28,763 nucleotides of DNA from Saccoglossus kowalevskii (lineage: Eukaryota; Hemichordata; Enteropneusta; Harrimaniidae): contig NW_003147276.1 of NCBI RefSeq assembly GCF_000003605.2, forward strand, positions 38,514 to 67,276. Reading direction: 5' to 3'. The notes beneath the pieces were generated by a model that saw only the letters and a list, made by a program, of their open reading frames with translations, ran no database searches and was not told where the DNA came from. This document shows, piece after piece, positions 1-10,147 of the stretch. The stretch's first letter is position 1. Each line of letters starts with the position of its first letter. Made by a program: the position numbers and the translations under genes.

Positions 1-1128
1 AAAATTGCAACATTAATATAAATTGATACAATAATTGTCAACTTTTGCAACATTAGTATCAATTGATACAATAATCTGTTGATTCATGAAACTTTTGGCC
101 CTAGTTTGAACAAATTTGAAGCAAATCCAATTCAATTTTGTTTTGAGTCAAAACTGATGTGAGAGAAAAAGATAGGATATGCGAAAGCTTATGTTGCAAT
201 TAACATTTTTGGAGTGCACAATCGAGATGATTAAAGTAGACTGCGGTATTTTACACATAGTGTAACTGCTACTTTCAGTAGTTAAGTACCTTGTTACTGT
301 TATACAATGAGATGATCGTAAATGGGGAATGCTATAAAACCGTGTGAAGGATAAAGTCAAGTTATTCTGGTACTCCATGGTTATATTAATCAAACTATTA
401 TCACTGCTTCAAGTATATTTTAAGTACATTTTACTATCAGTCAATTCAAGTATACTTTAAGAGACGGGTGGTACTCCTATCAACTGCCAAGTAAAGCTAT
501 TCAATGGATAGCACTTAACGAAGTACAACCCTTCGTTATTTCATGAAATCGTAATTTATAAAGATAAAGTAATACTGTATTTGCTTTATTAGAAGTGCAT
601 ATACATATTCCATTTATTATTAAATATGACGTATTATGACCTTATCTCATTTACATGAGCATATGTATTTCTAAAAAGAGTAAATATGGTACATGTGGAT
701 AATTTACAGCACTGACTTCTTGTTTCAAAGTAATTGGTTCATTGACCTAAAGCATGGAACACTTTCTAATGGTAGTGCGAAACCTATATGTGCTTAGATA
801 TTCATGACACCATGGAATTGCTAATACATATTTCTACCAGAGAGGGCAGCCTTTAAAGACAACTGTGCAACAAACAAGTCTAGTATGAACAGACTCATTG
901 CAGCAATCAGTTGAACACAATCATTATCATGACATTCTCACCTCACCTCACGATCTGAATCACAAACATTCCAACCAAACAAAATGTCCCTGACATGCAC
1001 TGTACACTTATTAAAACTGGGATGTGACAACTACCACAATTGGGAGCCTGTAATTTTTTTTACAAATGATTAAATGGCCAATTATAGTAAAAGATCACCA
1101 AAAAAATACTTCACCATCTAATGCTCAC
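1..1128 (-). other. Partial intron downstream of exon E, no exon recognised
   Basis: AT-rich sequence following the donor at 1128-1127. The next exon must start in phase 1 (two bases completing a codon begun with G). I found no Ig, FN3 or kinase-like reading on either strand. The small open frame near 148-393 has no splice or compositional support. A weak possible exon near 938-988 is discussed under rejected items. Confidence 0.6.
5..84. repeat. Two-copy 40-bp tandem duplication
   Basis: Two adjacent copies begin TTGCAACATTA at 5 and at 45 and share ATTGATACAATAAT. Copy 1 may be cut by the window edge, so the array could be longer. Confidence 0.75.
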
Positions 1129-1307
1129 CTTTAACAGAAAGATATGCTTTGCAAGAAACTTTACCAACAAAGTTTGCAGCGGCACAAGTATATTCGCCTC
1201 TATCATGAATTGTCGCTTGCTGTATTATCATCGAACATAGTCCATTATCGTCTGTGTAGAATTTATGATGTCCACCATAAGTTGCCAAAGTATTACCATC
1301 CTTACGC
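1129..1307 (-). CDS. Exon E: C-terminal half of I-set Ig domain 2
   Basis: This is an internal exon of an Ig-repeat protein. Acceptor TTTGTAG lies before 1307 and donor AAAG/GTGAGC follows 1129. Its first base completes the Trp codon begun in exon D, giving ITW-RKDGNTL, the classic I-set C strand. Residues 250-308 of the joined product contain DNGLCSMIIQQATIHDRGEY and then TCAAANFVG, so the canonical F-strand Cys (residue 290) is present, 53 residues after the B-strand Cys in exon D. A second Cys (KVSCKAYLSV) sits in the G strand, as is common in muscle Ig domains. The exon is 179 nt and ends in phase 1. The next exon is not convincingly visible in positions 1-1128. From the family, the product is probably a cytoplasmic sarcomere or cytoskeletal scaffold. 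The exact orthologue is not resolved. Confidence 0.92.
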
Positions 1308-1488
1308 CTACAAATAATAACACATTGTAAAATACATGTCTAAGTTTTGGGTTAGCCAATCAAAGCAATAGCTTACATAATTGTGATGTACAAGATGTAC
1401 CCAAAGCATGCATATAGTTAACTCCATCCAAAGAAAATTTCCTAGGTGTACAAGAACACTATGATAATTAGATTTTGACCATGTTTCT

Positions 1489-1945
1489 AAAGAAGTTAAA
1501 CTAGGAAGTCCTAAACACTGTAAAACACTTTAAAGAATAAGTTAGGGAGGCTTGAACACTGTAAATCACTTTGAAGAATAAGTTAGGAAGGCTTGAACAC
1601 TGTTAAGGACTTTGAAGAATAAGTTAGGGAAACTTGAACACTTAAGAACTTTGAAGAATAAGTTAGGGAGACTTGAATACTGTTAAAAACTTTGAAGAAT
1701 AAGTTAGGGAGACTTGAACACTGTTATGAACTTTGAAGAATAAGTTAGGGAGGCTTGAACACTGTTAAGCACTTTAAAGAATAAGTTAAGAAGTTTTGAA
1801 TGCTATAAACATTTTGAGGAATAAGTTAGGAAGTTCGAATGCTGTTAAGCACTTTGACGAATAAGTTAGGAAGTTTTGAATGCACTAAAACACTTTGGAG
1901 AATAAATTCAGGAGTCATAAACAGTGTGAAACACTAAGAATAAGC
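1489..1945. repeat. 41-bp tandem array, about 10-11 copies
   Basis: The unit on the plus strand contains GAAGAATAAGTTAGG followed by GGAGACTTGAACACTGTTAA. The GTTAGG core recurs at 1541, 1582, 1623, 1662, 1703, 1744, 1785, 1825 and 1865, which gives spacings of 39-41 bp. Both edges are degenerate. The array ends 181 nt upstream of the 3' splice site of exon E. On the sense (minus) strand each unit reads CTAACTTATTCTTCAAAG and then TTCTTAACAG, resembling branch site, pyrimidine tract and AG. TTAGGG occurs inside some units, but this is not telomeric repeat. Confidence 0.92.
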
Positions 1946-2085
1946 TAAAATATTTTAAAATAGTTGTATGAATAAATGTTTGATATAACTATAATAATAA
2001 TTATTGCTGATGATGTCATATATCCATTATTTTATTTTATTTTCAGTAGATATTTAATGGTATTTTGATTCTGATTCTTTAATGT

Positions 2086-2124
2086 CACAGAAGTTTATTC
2101 CTTAGAGTAGAATAAACTTCTGTG
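2086..2124. repeat. Perfect 15-bp hairpin with 9-nt loop
   Basis: CACAGAAGTTTATTC at 2086-2100 is exactly complementary to GAATAAACTTCTGTG at 2110-2124, with loop CTTAGAGTA. At 39 nt it is shorter than a pre-miRNA stem. It may be the core of a small decayed palindromic element. Confidence 0.85.
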
Positions 2125-2730
2125 TGCTTGTGAAAACAAACATGTTTTGAACTCAAAAGATGATATAGTGAGCCTCTAATGTGAGGCCCTTTAACTGCAA
2201 TGTTTTATTCACTATTACTATAAGAAGTCACATGACCTATTGGTTGAAAACCTATGTATTATTTTTTAACTGTTTAACAATGTTTCGTCATATTAAACCA
2301 CATTTTTTCTGTATGTGCTTTGGCAGTAGTTGTTTTTTGTTCATAAACTTGTAATTTCCTTATGTTACTTTTTATTAATGGTCTATGCTTGGGTATGTAA
2401 TTTTCATTTTGAACAAAATAGATGATAAATATTAAAAACATATCTCTATGTAAAGTTCATGCTGTACCAACAAATGGTGAAAAGGAGGCTATAAAGTGAG
2501 TAAATTATGAAATAGATAGGCAAACAGGACTGACATGCTGTGATTATTATAGATATTCTGACTATGTGTGAAATGTCATCAGCTAACAGTAGGTATTTTG
2601 TCTGGAAACTCCAATGTATTCATGGTATATACTGTGACCTCATAAAGACCTGTTTATTGTAAATATGTGCACAGGAATACAGCTGGTGTACTGTTAGACA
2701 TCATGCACACTTATCACATTTAATGGTGTT

Positions 2731-3073
2731 GCCTAGATACAGCAGCCATATTGGATAGTAATGTCACATGACCCTAATGTTGGAGGTACTGCCTATAGTA
2801 CAGACTGCTATAACTGTATTTAATATATTAGAATTAATTTAAAGGATGATAAGACCATTATTGAAGGCCTAACAATTCAATATTGCATCAATTCTGAATT
2901 ATATTTTTGCCTAGATACAGCAGCCATATTGGATAGTAATGTCACATAACCCTCATATTGGCAGAGTAACAATAGTACAGACTGCTATAAATATATTTTA
3001 CCTATTAGAACTTAGGTAAAAGATGGAGTACTATTCAATGTTATACTTCAACAATTCTGAAGTATATTTCCAT
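2731..3073. repeat. Two-copy tandem duplication, period about 178 bp
   Basis: Copy 1 starts at 2731 and copy 2 at 2909, both with GCCTAGATACAGCAGCCATA and then TTGGATAGTAATGTCACAT. Both contain AGTACAGACTGCTATAA and end near CAATTCTGAA. The internal parts have diverged with small indels, so the duplication is old. Confidence 0.88.
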
Positions 3074-3679
3074 ACTAGAATAAATCTTATTTCTGCTATA
3101 TAAATTTCTAATACCAATTTTACAGAAAGATAATTTACATTATAGCATGGTTAGTCTGAAACAAGCCATTTGATTCGCTGAATTTTGGTGCTTCTGCCAT
3201 TGCCATTCCATAGGCATGCCATCTATTTCAGAAATCAAGATAAATGCAAAGAACCACAACTGTTTTTTTGTTTCATTATGTGCGGAAATAGTGTATAATC
3301 AGTATTATCGCTCGTTTATTGAAATAAACTGAAAAATTGTATGCTCGGTTATTATCTTCCACAAAATATGTTAATTTTCTCCAGAGAGAGGTCTACAACC
3401 AAATACACTCGCTTGCCGTTTATAACCTCTAAATAATGTAGTAACATCTATTTTTTAATATTTATGATTTACCAAATATTTTAAAACCATGACTACACTT
3501 AATATGCTAATATGCCAAATAAACAACCCAAATTTGATAGACTTGAATCAATCAACCTCCCATACCTATTACTGCTAGATGCACAAGTCAATATTGGCTC
3601 GATATTCAGTTTTTGAACGTCACATGACAGCATTCTAACCAATCATCTTTCAGAATGAGGTACAATAATTAGGGCTTAC

Positions 3680-3917
3680 CATGTAATGTCTGGCATTGGT
3701 GTCCCTGTAACTTTACAATCAAAGTGAACCTGTTCTCCTTCTGTAACCTCAAAGTCTTTCATTTTCTTAGTAAATTCTGGTGGTACATCTTCAGTGTCGG
3801 TAGCATCAGAATCATCAGCAATCTGAACTCTTAATGTTTCTGTTTCAGATTCTGTGGATTCTTGTGAGTGAAATGCAGATTTAGCCACTGGTGTACCATA
3901 TTCTTCATCAGTTGTAA
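3680..3917 (-). CDS. Exon D: acidic linker and N-terminal half of Ig domain 2
   Basis: A 238-nt internal exon, entering in phase 1 after TTTTGACAG and leaving in phase 2 at ATG/GTAAGC, so the intron splits the conserved Trp codon of the Ig fold. The first approximately 45 residues form a Ser/Thr/Asp/Glu-rich linker (TDEEYGTPVA, ESTESETETL, DDSDATDTED). Then PPEFTKKMKDFEVTEGEQV starts an I-set Ig domain at about residue 215, followed by HFDCKVTGTPMPDIT with the B-strand Cys at residue 237. The fold completes in exon E. The PPEFxxKxxDxEVxEG opening is typical of titin, MLCK/telokin, obscurin, SPEG and palladin domains and does not separate them. The linker composition suggests a flexible, possibly phosphorylated spacer (inference). 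Confidence 0.92.
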
Positions 3918-4079
3918 CTGTCAAAATGAAAAAAAATACATGTATCTGAGTAAAAAAAATACCCCTTTTGATAGTTTTTGTGAGCTTATTTACATATTAT
4001 TTATAAAAACAAAGTGGGTCAACAAGTTTTGAGAAGAAATTATACATCAACATAAGGTGGGTGCATCTGGCTATGCTAG

Positions 4080-6420
4080 TCACTGCAGGCAAATACCCTC
4101 CTCCAACACCCTCCTCCAACCTGAGGCTGGTAACTGCAGGCCAATACCCTCCTCCAACCTGAGGCTGGTAACTGCAGGCCAATACCCTCCTCCAACCTGA
4201 GGCTGGTGACTGCAGGCCAATACCCTCCTCCAACCTGAGGCTGGTAACTGCGGGCAAATACCCTCTTCTAATCTGAGGCTGGTCAATGCAGGCCAATACC
4301 CTCCTCCAACCTAAGGCTGGTAACTGCAGGCCAATACCCTCCTCCAACCTGAGGCTGGTAACTGCGGGCAAATACCCTCTTCTAATCTGAGGCTGGTGAC
4401 TGCAGGCCAATACCCTCCTCCAACCTGAGGCTGGTCAATGCAGGCCAATACCCTCCTCCAGCCTGAGGCTGGTAACTGCAGGACAATACCCTCCTCCAAC
4501 CTGAGGCTGGTGACTGCAGGCCAATACCCTCCTCCAACCTGAGGCTGGTAACTGCGGGCAAATACCCTCTTCTAATCTGAGGCTGGTCAATGCAGGCCAA
4601 TACCCTCCTCCAACCTAAGGCTGGTAACTGCAGGCCAATACCCTCCTCCAACCTGAGGCTGGTAACTGCGGGCAAATACCCTCTTCTAATCTGAGGCTGG
4701 TCAATGCAGGCCAATACCCTCCTCCAACCTGAGGCTGGTCAAGGCAGTCCACTACCCTCCTCCAACCTGAGGCTGGTCAATGCAGGCCAATACCCTCCTA
4801 CAACCTGAGGCTGGTGACTGCAGGCCAATACCCTCCTCCAACCTGAGGCTGGTCAATGCAGGCCAATACCCTCCTCCAACCTGAGGCTGGTAACTGCAGG
4901 CCAATACCCTCCTCCAACCTGAGGCTGGTCAATGCAGGCCAATACCCTCCTCCAACCTGAGGCTGGTCAAGGCAGTCCACTACCCTCCTCCAACCTGAGG
5001 CTGGTCAATGCAGGCCAATACCCTCCTCCAGCCTGAGGCTGGTAACTGCAGGCCAATACCCTCCTCCAACCTGAGGCTGGTCAATGCAGGCCAATACCCT
5101 CCTACAACCTGAGGCTGGTCAAGGCAGTCCACTACCCTCCTCCAACCTGAGGCTGGTCAATGCAGGCCAATATCCTCCTCCAACCTAAGGCTGGTAACTG
5201 CAGGCCAATACCCTCCTCCAACCTGAGGCTGGTCAATGCAGGCCAATACCCTCCTCCAACCTAAGGCTGGTCAATGCAGGCCAATACCCTCCTCCAGCCT
5301 GAGGCTGGTAACTGCAGGCCAATACCCTCCTCCAACCTGAGGCTGGTGACTGCAGGCCAATACCCTCCTACAACCTGAGGCTGGTAACTGCAGGCCAAAA
5401 CCCTCCTCCAACCTGAGGCTGGTAACTGCAGGCCAATACCCTCCTCCAACCTGAGGCTGGTAACTGCGGGCAAATACCCTCTTCTAATCTGAGGCTGGTC
5501 AATGCAGGCCAATACCCTCCTACAACCTGAGGCTGGTGACTGCAGGCCAATACCCTCCTCCAACCTGAGGCTGGTAACTGCAGGCCAATACCCTCCTCCA
5601 ACCTGAGGCTGGTAACTGCGGGCAAATACCCTCTTCTAATCTGAGGCTGGTCAATGCAGGCCAATACCCTCCTACAACCTGAGGCTGGTGACTGCAGGCC
5701 AATACCCTCCTCCAACCTGAGGCTGGTCAATGCAGGCCAATACCCTCCTCCAACCTGAGGCTGGTCAAGGCAGTCCACTACCCTCCTCCAACCTGAGGCT
5801 GGTCAAGGCTGTCCACTGCCCTCTTCCAACCTGAGGTTGGTCACTGCAGGCCAATACACTCCTCCAACCTGAGGCTGGTCAAGGCAGCCACTACCCTCCT
5901 CCAACCTGAGGCTGATAACTGAGGGCAAATACCCTCTTCTAATCTGAGGCTGGTCAAGGCAGTCCACTACCCTCCTCCAACCTGAGGCTGGTCAATGCAG
6001 GCCAATACCCTCCTCCAGCCTGAGGCTGGTAACTGCAGGCCAATACCCTCCTCCAACCTGAGGCTGGTCAATGCAGTCCACTACCCTCCTCCAACCTGAG
6101 GCTGGTCAATGCAGGCCAATACCCTCCTCCAGCCTGAGGCTGGTAACTGCAGGACAATACCCTCCTCCAACCTGAGGCTGGTCAATGCAGGCCAATATCT
6201 TCCTCCAACCTGAGGCTGGTCAATGCAGGCCAATATCCTCTTCCAACCTGAGGCTGGTCAATGCAGGCCAATACCCTTCTCCAACCTGAGGCTGGTCAAT
6301 GCAGGCCAATACCCTCCTCTAATCTGATGCTGGTCAATGCAGGCCAATACCCTCCTCCAACCTGAGGCTGGTCAATGCAGGCCAATACCCTCCTCTAATC
6401 TGAGGCTGGTCACTACAGGG
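4080..6420. repeat. 38-bp minisatellite, about 61 copies with higher-order structure
   Basis: The plus-strand unit is CTGGTAACTGCAGGCCAATA followed by CCCTCCTCCAACCTGAGG. Variant classes are AACTG, GACTG or CAATG after CTGGT, a GGGCAAATACCCTCTTCTAAT type, and an AAGGCAGTCCACTACC type. The order of variants repeats: units from 4203 recur from 4507 (304 bp = 8 units), and a four-unit block around 5461 recurs 152 bp later. Copies near 5800-6420 are more varied. The first unit near 4080 carries an internal duplication. Each unit holds the near-palindrome CCARCCTGAGGCTGG and a CTGCAG site. The unit is richer in GC than its surroundings. It is intronic in the Ig gene and ends 162 nt before the 3' splice site of exon D. 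Confidence 0.97.
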
Positions 6421-7626
6421 AAGCCAACAAATTGTGCTCACCAGATCAGATAAGGAATCTTTACCTAGTAAACGCATTCTCTTGAAACAGATCTTAATCT
6501 GAATGGCAGAATTTCCAGAATATGTATCCAAAATTCAGTTTAAACATATTTTTTTCACTGTATCTTTATGTTTAAATGTAACAATTTTTGTTGCTGCAAC
6601 ATTTTACATTTTATGACCTTTTCCACAAATGATTTTTTGTTAAATTTTGACCAATTTAACATAAATTCCGATCAACAAATTTTGAACATTAAAATATAAA
6701 TTGTTTTGCCTGCTTGTAATTGGTGCTCAAAGAATAATTAGTATTGATAACAAAGATGCTGACTTGCATTGAACAGTAGCTGACTCTTTTACTCATCCCT
6801 TATATATGTAGGACCTTTCCTACTATACGACTCATTTATTTAAATCTGAATACAAGTGATAGTAACAAAATTAATTGAGTAAGATACACTAGTTGTAGAA
6901 ATTCCTGTCTATTTCCAGTAGTATAACTGTTAACAATATTATATACCAGAATATTTAACCTTTCTGATATATTTAGTTTTAATAATATATTATGTTGGTA
7001 TGCATAATTATATTGATGATTGACTGCAAGGTTTGACCTAAGATATTCATTACGTTTTTAAAAAAATAACCCACATTTAAGACTGGTTGTGAATGCAGTG
7101 CAATCCGAAAAACAAATCAATGTGCATTTGAGTCAGACTTGTCTTTCTACAAACTTTGAACAAAATCGGTTGAGAAATGATGCTGGATGGATGGAACTGA
7201 ACCCAATACATATAAAGTCCAGTTGATGGGGACAACCTATTTAAGTATTCAAATGTCAGCGTGCATTTATAAATAGGCTAGTACTAAATCCTTTGAATGC
7301 ACCTTTTGTTACTTTGCACAAATTAACCCACATCATTTTTTCCATACCAATTCTTACCAAAACCTGTACTCAATGGTATTTTTATGCCTATATGGTCCAA
7401 ACTTAATAAAGGAAATAATAAAATAAAACATAATAATGTACAAGAATATAAATAGATAGTGAAGGGAAACTCGATTAGCTGCATAGCATGTGGTACTTTC
7501 CCATATACATCATTATGTTTTCTGTAAGTTATGTCCCTATGTAACAATTATGGCATTTAATATTAGACTTTAATTCAACAATCATTACATGGACATACAA
7601 TACTTTTTATAGTTACAATTAAAAGG

Positions 7627-7737
7627 CGGTGGTCATCGCGTAGAGCGTGTTCAAATTTCATGTAAATAAACAATGTATTTGACACGCGATGTATACGTCG
7701 CTATGAGTCCCATATTGAACAGAACGCGGCGCGACGA
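7627..7737. other. CpG-rich patch with imperfect inverted repeat
   Basis: About 13 CpG dinucleotides occur in roughly 110 bp inside AT-rich intron. CATCGCGT at 7634-7641 is complementary to ACGCGATG at 7684-7691, and the flanking GTGTTCAAAT pairs with ATTTGACAC with a bulge. It could be a relic of a transposable element or a small regulatory island. Nothing decides between these. Confidence 0.5.
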
Positions 7738-8174
7738 CTGCCTCCCTTCAGCCCTTTAAGCAGTATGAACAAATGCAATACAATTCAAGATTGCCTCAAT
7801 GATTTTCAATCATCCGATAAGTGAATTGAACAGCATGTACATGGAGCCAACATACGTAAGTGTTATATTGATCTCTGGGATTACAATTATGATGCAGATT
7901 CACAGGAATGTGTTGTTTATAGACATGGTGAGCTCATGATGCTGTGCTTTTCAGATTCTTTCCTAATACCATTTTTGCATTATTAGTAGCGTATACACTT
8001 ACATAAATAACAAGGGGTGTGTCTGTGGTCAAAATAAGAAATATTACAATAATCTTGTTGCACTTCAAATAGAGCAAATACTGTATATAAAAGTCAACAA
8101 ATTTCAAGCCAGAACAATGGTTATCAGGTCGGCACTGCTGTGATTTATACAACAAGATGTTGACCCAGGTAGTA

Positions 8175-8277
8175 TTTCCAAGATGAGTGGGCATTACCTA
8201 TCTCCACATACTGGGTACTATAGACAGTTTTCCAAGATAGTAGGCATTACCTATCTCCACATACTGAGTACTATCGT
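8175..8277. repeat. Two-copy 54-bp tandem duplication
   Basis: TTTCCAAGAT, then GGCATTACCTATCTCCACAT and ACTGNGTACTAT, occur at 8175 and again about 54 bp later. The open frame across this stretch on the plus strand is a by-product of the duplication and resembles no known protein. Confidence 0.85.
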
Positions 8278-8672
8278 AAAATCTGTATTAGAAATCACTG
8301 CTTCTAATAAAATGGTACAGTACAACAGAGGGGATATGGCTTCTATTAGAGCATGTACACATATGAGAAATGATGAATTTTTTGTTCTCAATTGTTATCA
8401 GAAATTTGCATGCTGGTTGGCAGAAAATTAACAAATGATGTAATATTGCAATGGTCATTTATAAAGAGAATACACCCTCTAGAATCTGTGCATATATTAT
8501 TTAATTATCAACATCTTTCACTAAAACATAACAAAAGGTTGGATCAGAAACATTAATTAATAATAATAACATTTTTATTGGGAACATGGTCACTTCAACC
8601 TTAATAACTGTATTTTGTGTACATTTCATGGTATTCTTGTAATAACCTCATATTTTGAATATTTTGATATGG

Positions 8673-9352
8673 TATACAGAAGAATAAATGTCACAACTGA
8701 AATCGGATTCTGAAGTATTTCTATAATTTACTTTGCATTTCAAGAAAAGATACACCATACCAGTATTTTTTATACGAATCAATTTTGTTTGAAGAATTAC
8801 AGTTTAGAAATAAATATCGTGGTTAATTAAGCATTTGTAATATCAATCAAGCACAGATATTCTTAACCGAATCTTGTAAATTTTTCATGGATATGGTATT
8901 ACTGATTGAGTATAATAAAAGTATATGATATTTATGTAACTGTTTTCTTTTTCTATTTATTGACCAAAGATAAACACTTTCTGTTTTAGTATTTTTATCA
9001 TGAAAAACACCATATACAGAAGAATAAATGTCACAACTGAAATCGGATTCTGAAGTATTTCTATAATTTACTTTGCATTTCAAGAAAAGATACACCATAC
9101 CAGTATTTTTTATACGAATCAATTTTGTTTGAAGAATTACAGTTTAGAAATAAATATCGTGGGTAATTAAGCATTTATAATATCAATCAAGCACAGATAT
9201 TCTTAACCGAATCTTGTAAATTTTTCATGGATATGGTATTACTGATTGAGTATAATAAAAGTATATGATATTTATGTAACCATTTTTTTCTTCTATTTAT
9301 TGACCAAAGATAAACACTTTCTGTTTTAGTATTTTTATCATGAAAAACACTT
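8673..9352. repeat. 340-bp tandem duplication, two highly similar copies
   Basis: Copy 1 (8673-9012) and copy 2 (9013-9352) both begin TATACAGAAGAATAAATGTC and end near ATTTTTATCATGAAAAACAC. Only a few differences are visible, for example TGGTTA/TGGGTA near 8823 and 9163, GCATTTGTAAT/GCATTTATAAT, and a scrambled T-run near 8940/9280. The low divergence implies a recent duplication. Confidence 0.95.
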
Positions 9353-10034
9353 TATTCCACAATTCTAGGTTTTACTCATTTGCTAAGCAAATGTCAGTGC
9401 CTCACACTTAATTTTCGGGGTTAGATGTTTGTGTGCTGAATGCATAATAATACGCGAGTTGACCTTAATAGGGCAGACAGGTTCGAGGGTTGGTATAAGA
9501 TACAAGAGAGTCTGTCAGGTTTCAATCACTCTGATCATTAGGCCGATCAATAGTGAACATTTTACCCATTTGCTAGGCTTCCAGCATTTCTGTGTATAGA
9601 ATGATGCCCATGCAGTCTGCAGGATTTAACACTAATGGCCATGTGATCTGATCCTGCGCTTAGTGAGCTCATTACCCTTATCATATAGAGTAAAGGATTA
9701 CTGTATGACCAGACCTTTCCCCCATGAAGCTACATAGTAAGAAAACTAAGGGTTAAATATGGAACAGGAAATTGACCAGTGTGTATTTGTATCTGTATCT
9801 GTATGAACAAATTGCTGGAAGAACAGTTGTCATTGTATCAGACAAAAGTCAGAAAACAAATAGTGTTTTTCCAATGTTGTGAACTGTTGGCTGGGACAAA
9901 AAATATTTAAACAAATATTTCCGTTTGAAGTTTGAAATACACAAGTCCAAGCAATGTGAAATAATGTATCTGACTGAAAAACAAACAGAGGCTATAAAAG
10001 TAGTACCGGCAGTATGATGATATGATATACTCAC

Positions 10035-10147
10035 CCTCTTCAACATGCAATTCAGCACTACATGCTACATATCCAACTGCATTCACTGCTTTAGCTGTAT
10101 ATAAACCAGCATCTTCTGGGTAAACAGCAGACATGTGCAAAACAAAC
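10035..10147 (-). CDS. Exon C: C-terminal half of Ig domain 1 (lacks F-strand Cys)
   Basis: A short 113-nt internal exon between acceptor GATTCCCAG and donor GAGG/GTGAGT. It enters in phase 2, completing an Arg codon with exon B (HTD-R-FVLHM), and leaves in phase 1, completing Val with exon D (HVEE-V-TTDEE). It reads FVLHMSAVYPEDAGLYTAKA, then VNAVGYVACSAELHVEE. The PEDAGxY turn and the AxNxxG motif identify the E-F-G strands of an I-set Ig domain. The residue that should be the F-strand Cys (YxC) is Ala, codon GCT at 10095-10093, so the canonical disulphide partner of Cys 99 is missing. A G-strand Cys is present. Such losses are tolerable in cytoplasmic Ig domains. The exon length is not a multiple of three, so skipping it alone would break the frame. 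Confidence 0.9.

Larger units (their letters stand above)
1308..3679 (-). other. Intron D-E (2,372 bp), phase 2
   Basis: GT/AG intron splitting the Trp codon of Ig2. It holds the 41-bp tandem array (1489-1945), a perfect hairpin (2086-2124) and a two-copy 178-bp duplication (2731-3073). The remaining sequence, about 3074-3679, is AT-rich with nothing recognised. Confidence 0.9.
3918..10034 (-). other. Intron C-D (6,117 bp), phase 1
   Basis: GT/AG intron between Ig1 and the linker of Ig2. It carries the 38-bp array (4080-6420), a CpG-rich patch (7627-7737), a 54-bp duplication (8175-8277) and a 340-bp tandem duplication (8673-9352). Between these (6421-7626, 7738-8174, 8278-8672, 9353-10034) the sequence is AT-rich without recognised genes. 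Confidence 0.9.

Noticed and set aside
938-988. Possible exon downstream of exon E on the minus strand reading HVRDILFGWNVCDSDRE
   Set aside because: Phase fits and the donor GAG/GTGAGG is good, but the acceptor GTGTACAG lacks a pyrimidine tract and the peptide shows no family motif. Too weak to annotate.
1541-1870. TTAGGG hexamers in the 41-bp array suggesting telomeric sequence
   Set aside because: The hexamer occurs once per 41-bp unit and is replaced by TTAGGA or TTAAGA in several. It is part of a longer unit, not a telomeric tract.
4080-6420. 38-bp repeat considered as a CRISPR array or protein-coding repeat
   Set aside because: There are no unique spacers between repeats, the host is eukaryotic, and the array lies inside an intron with units not divisible by three. 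It is a minisatellite.
9475-9500. CAGGTTCGAGGG resembling a tRNA/SINE B box
   Set aside because: No A box at the right distance and no cloverleaf can be drawn. A chance match.
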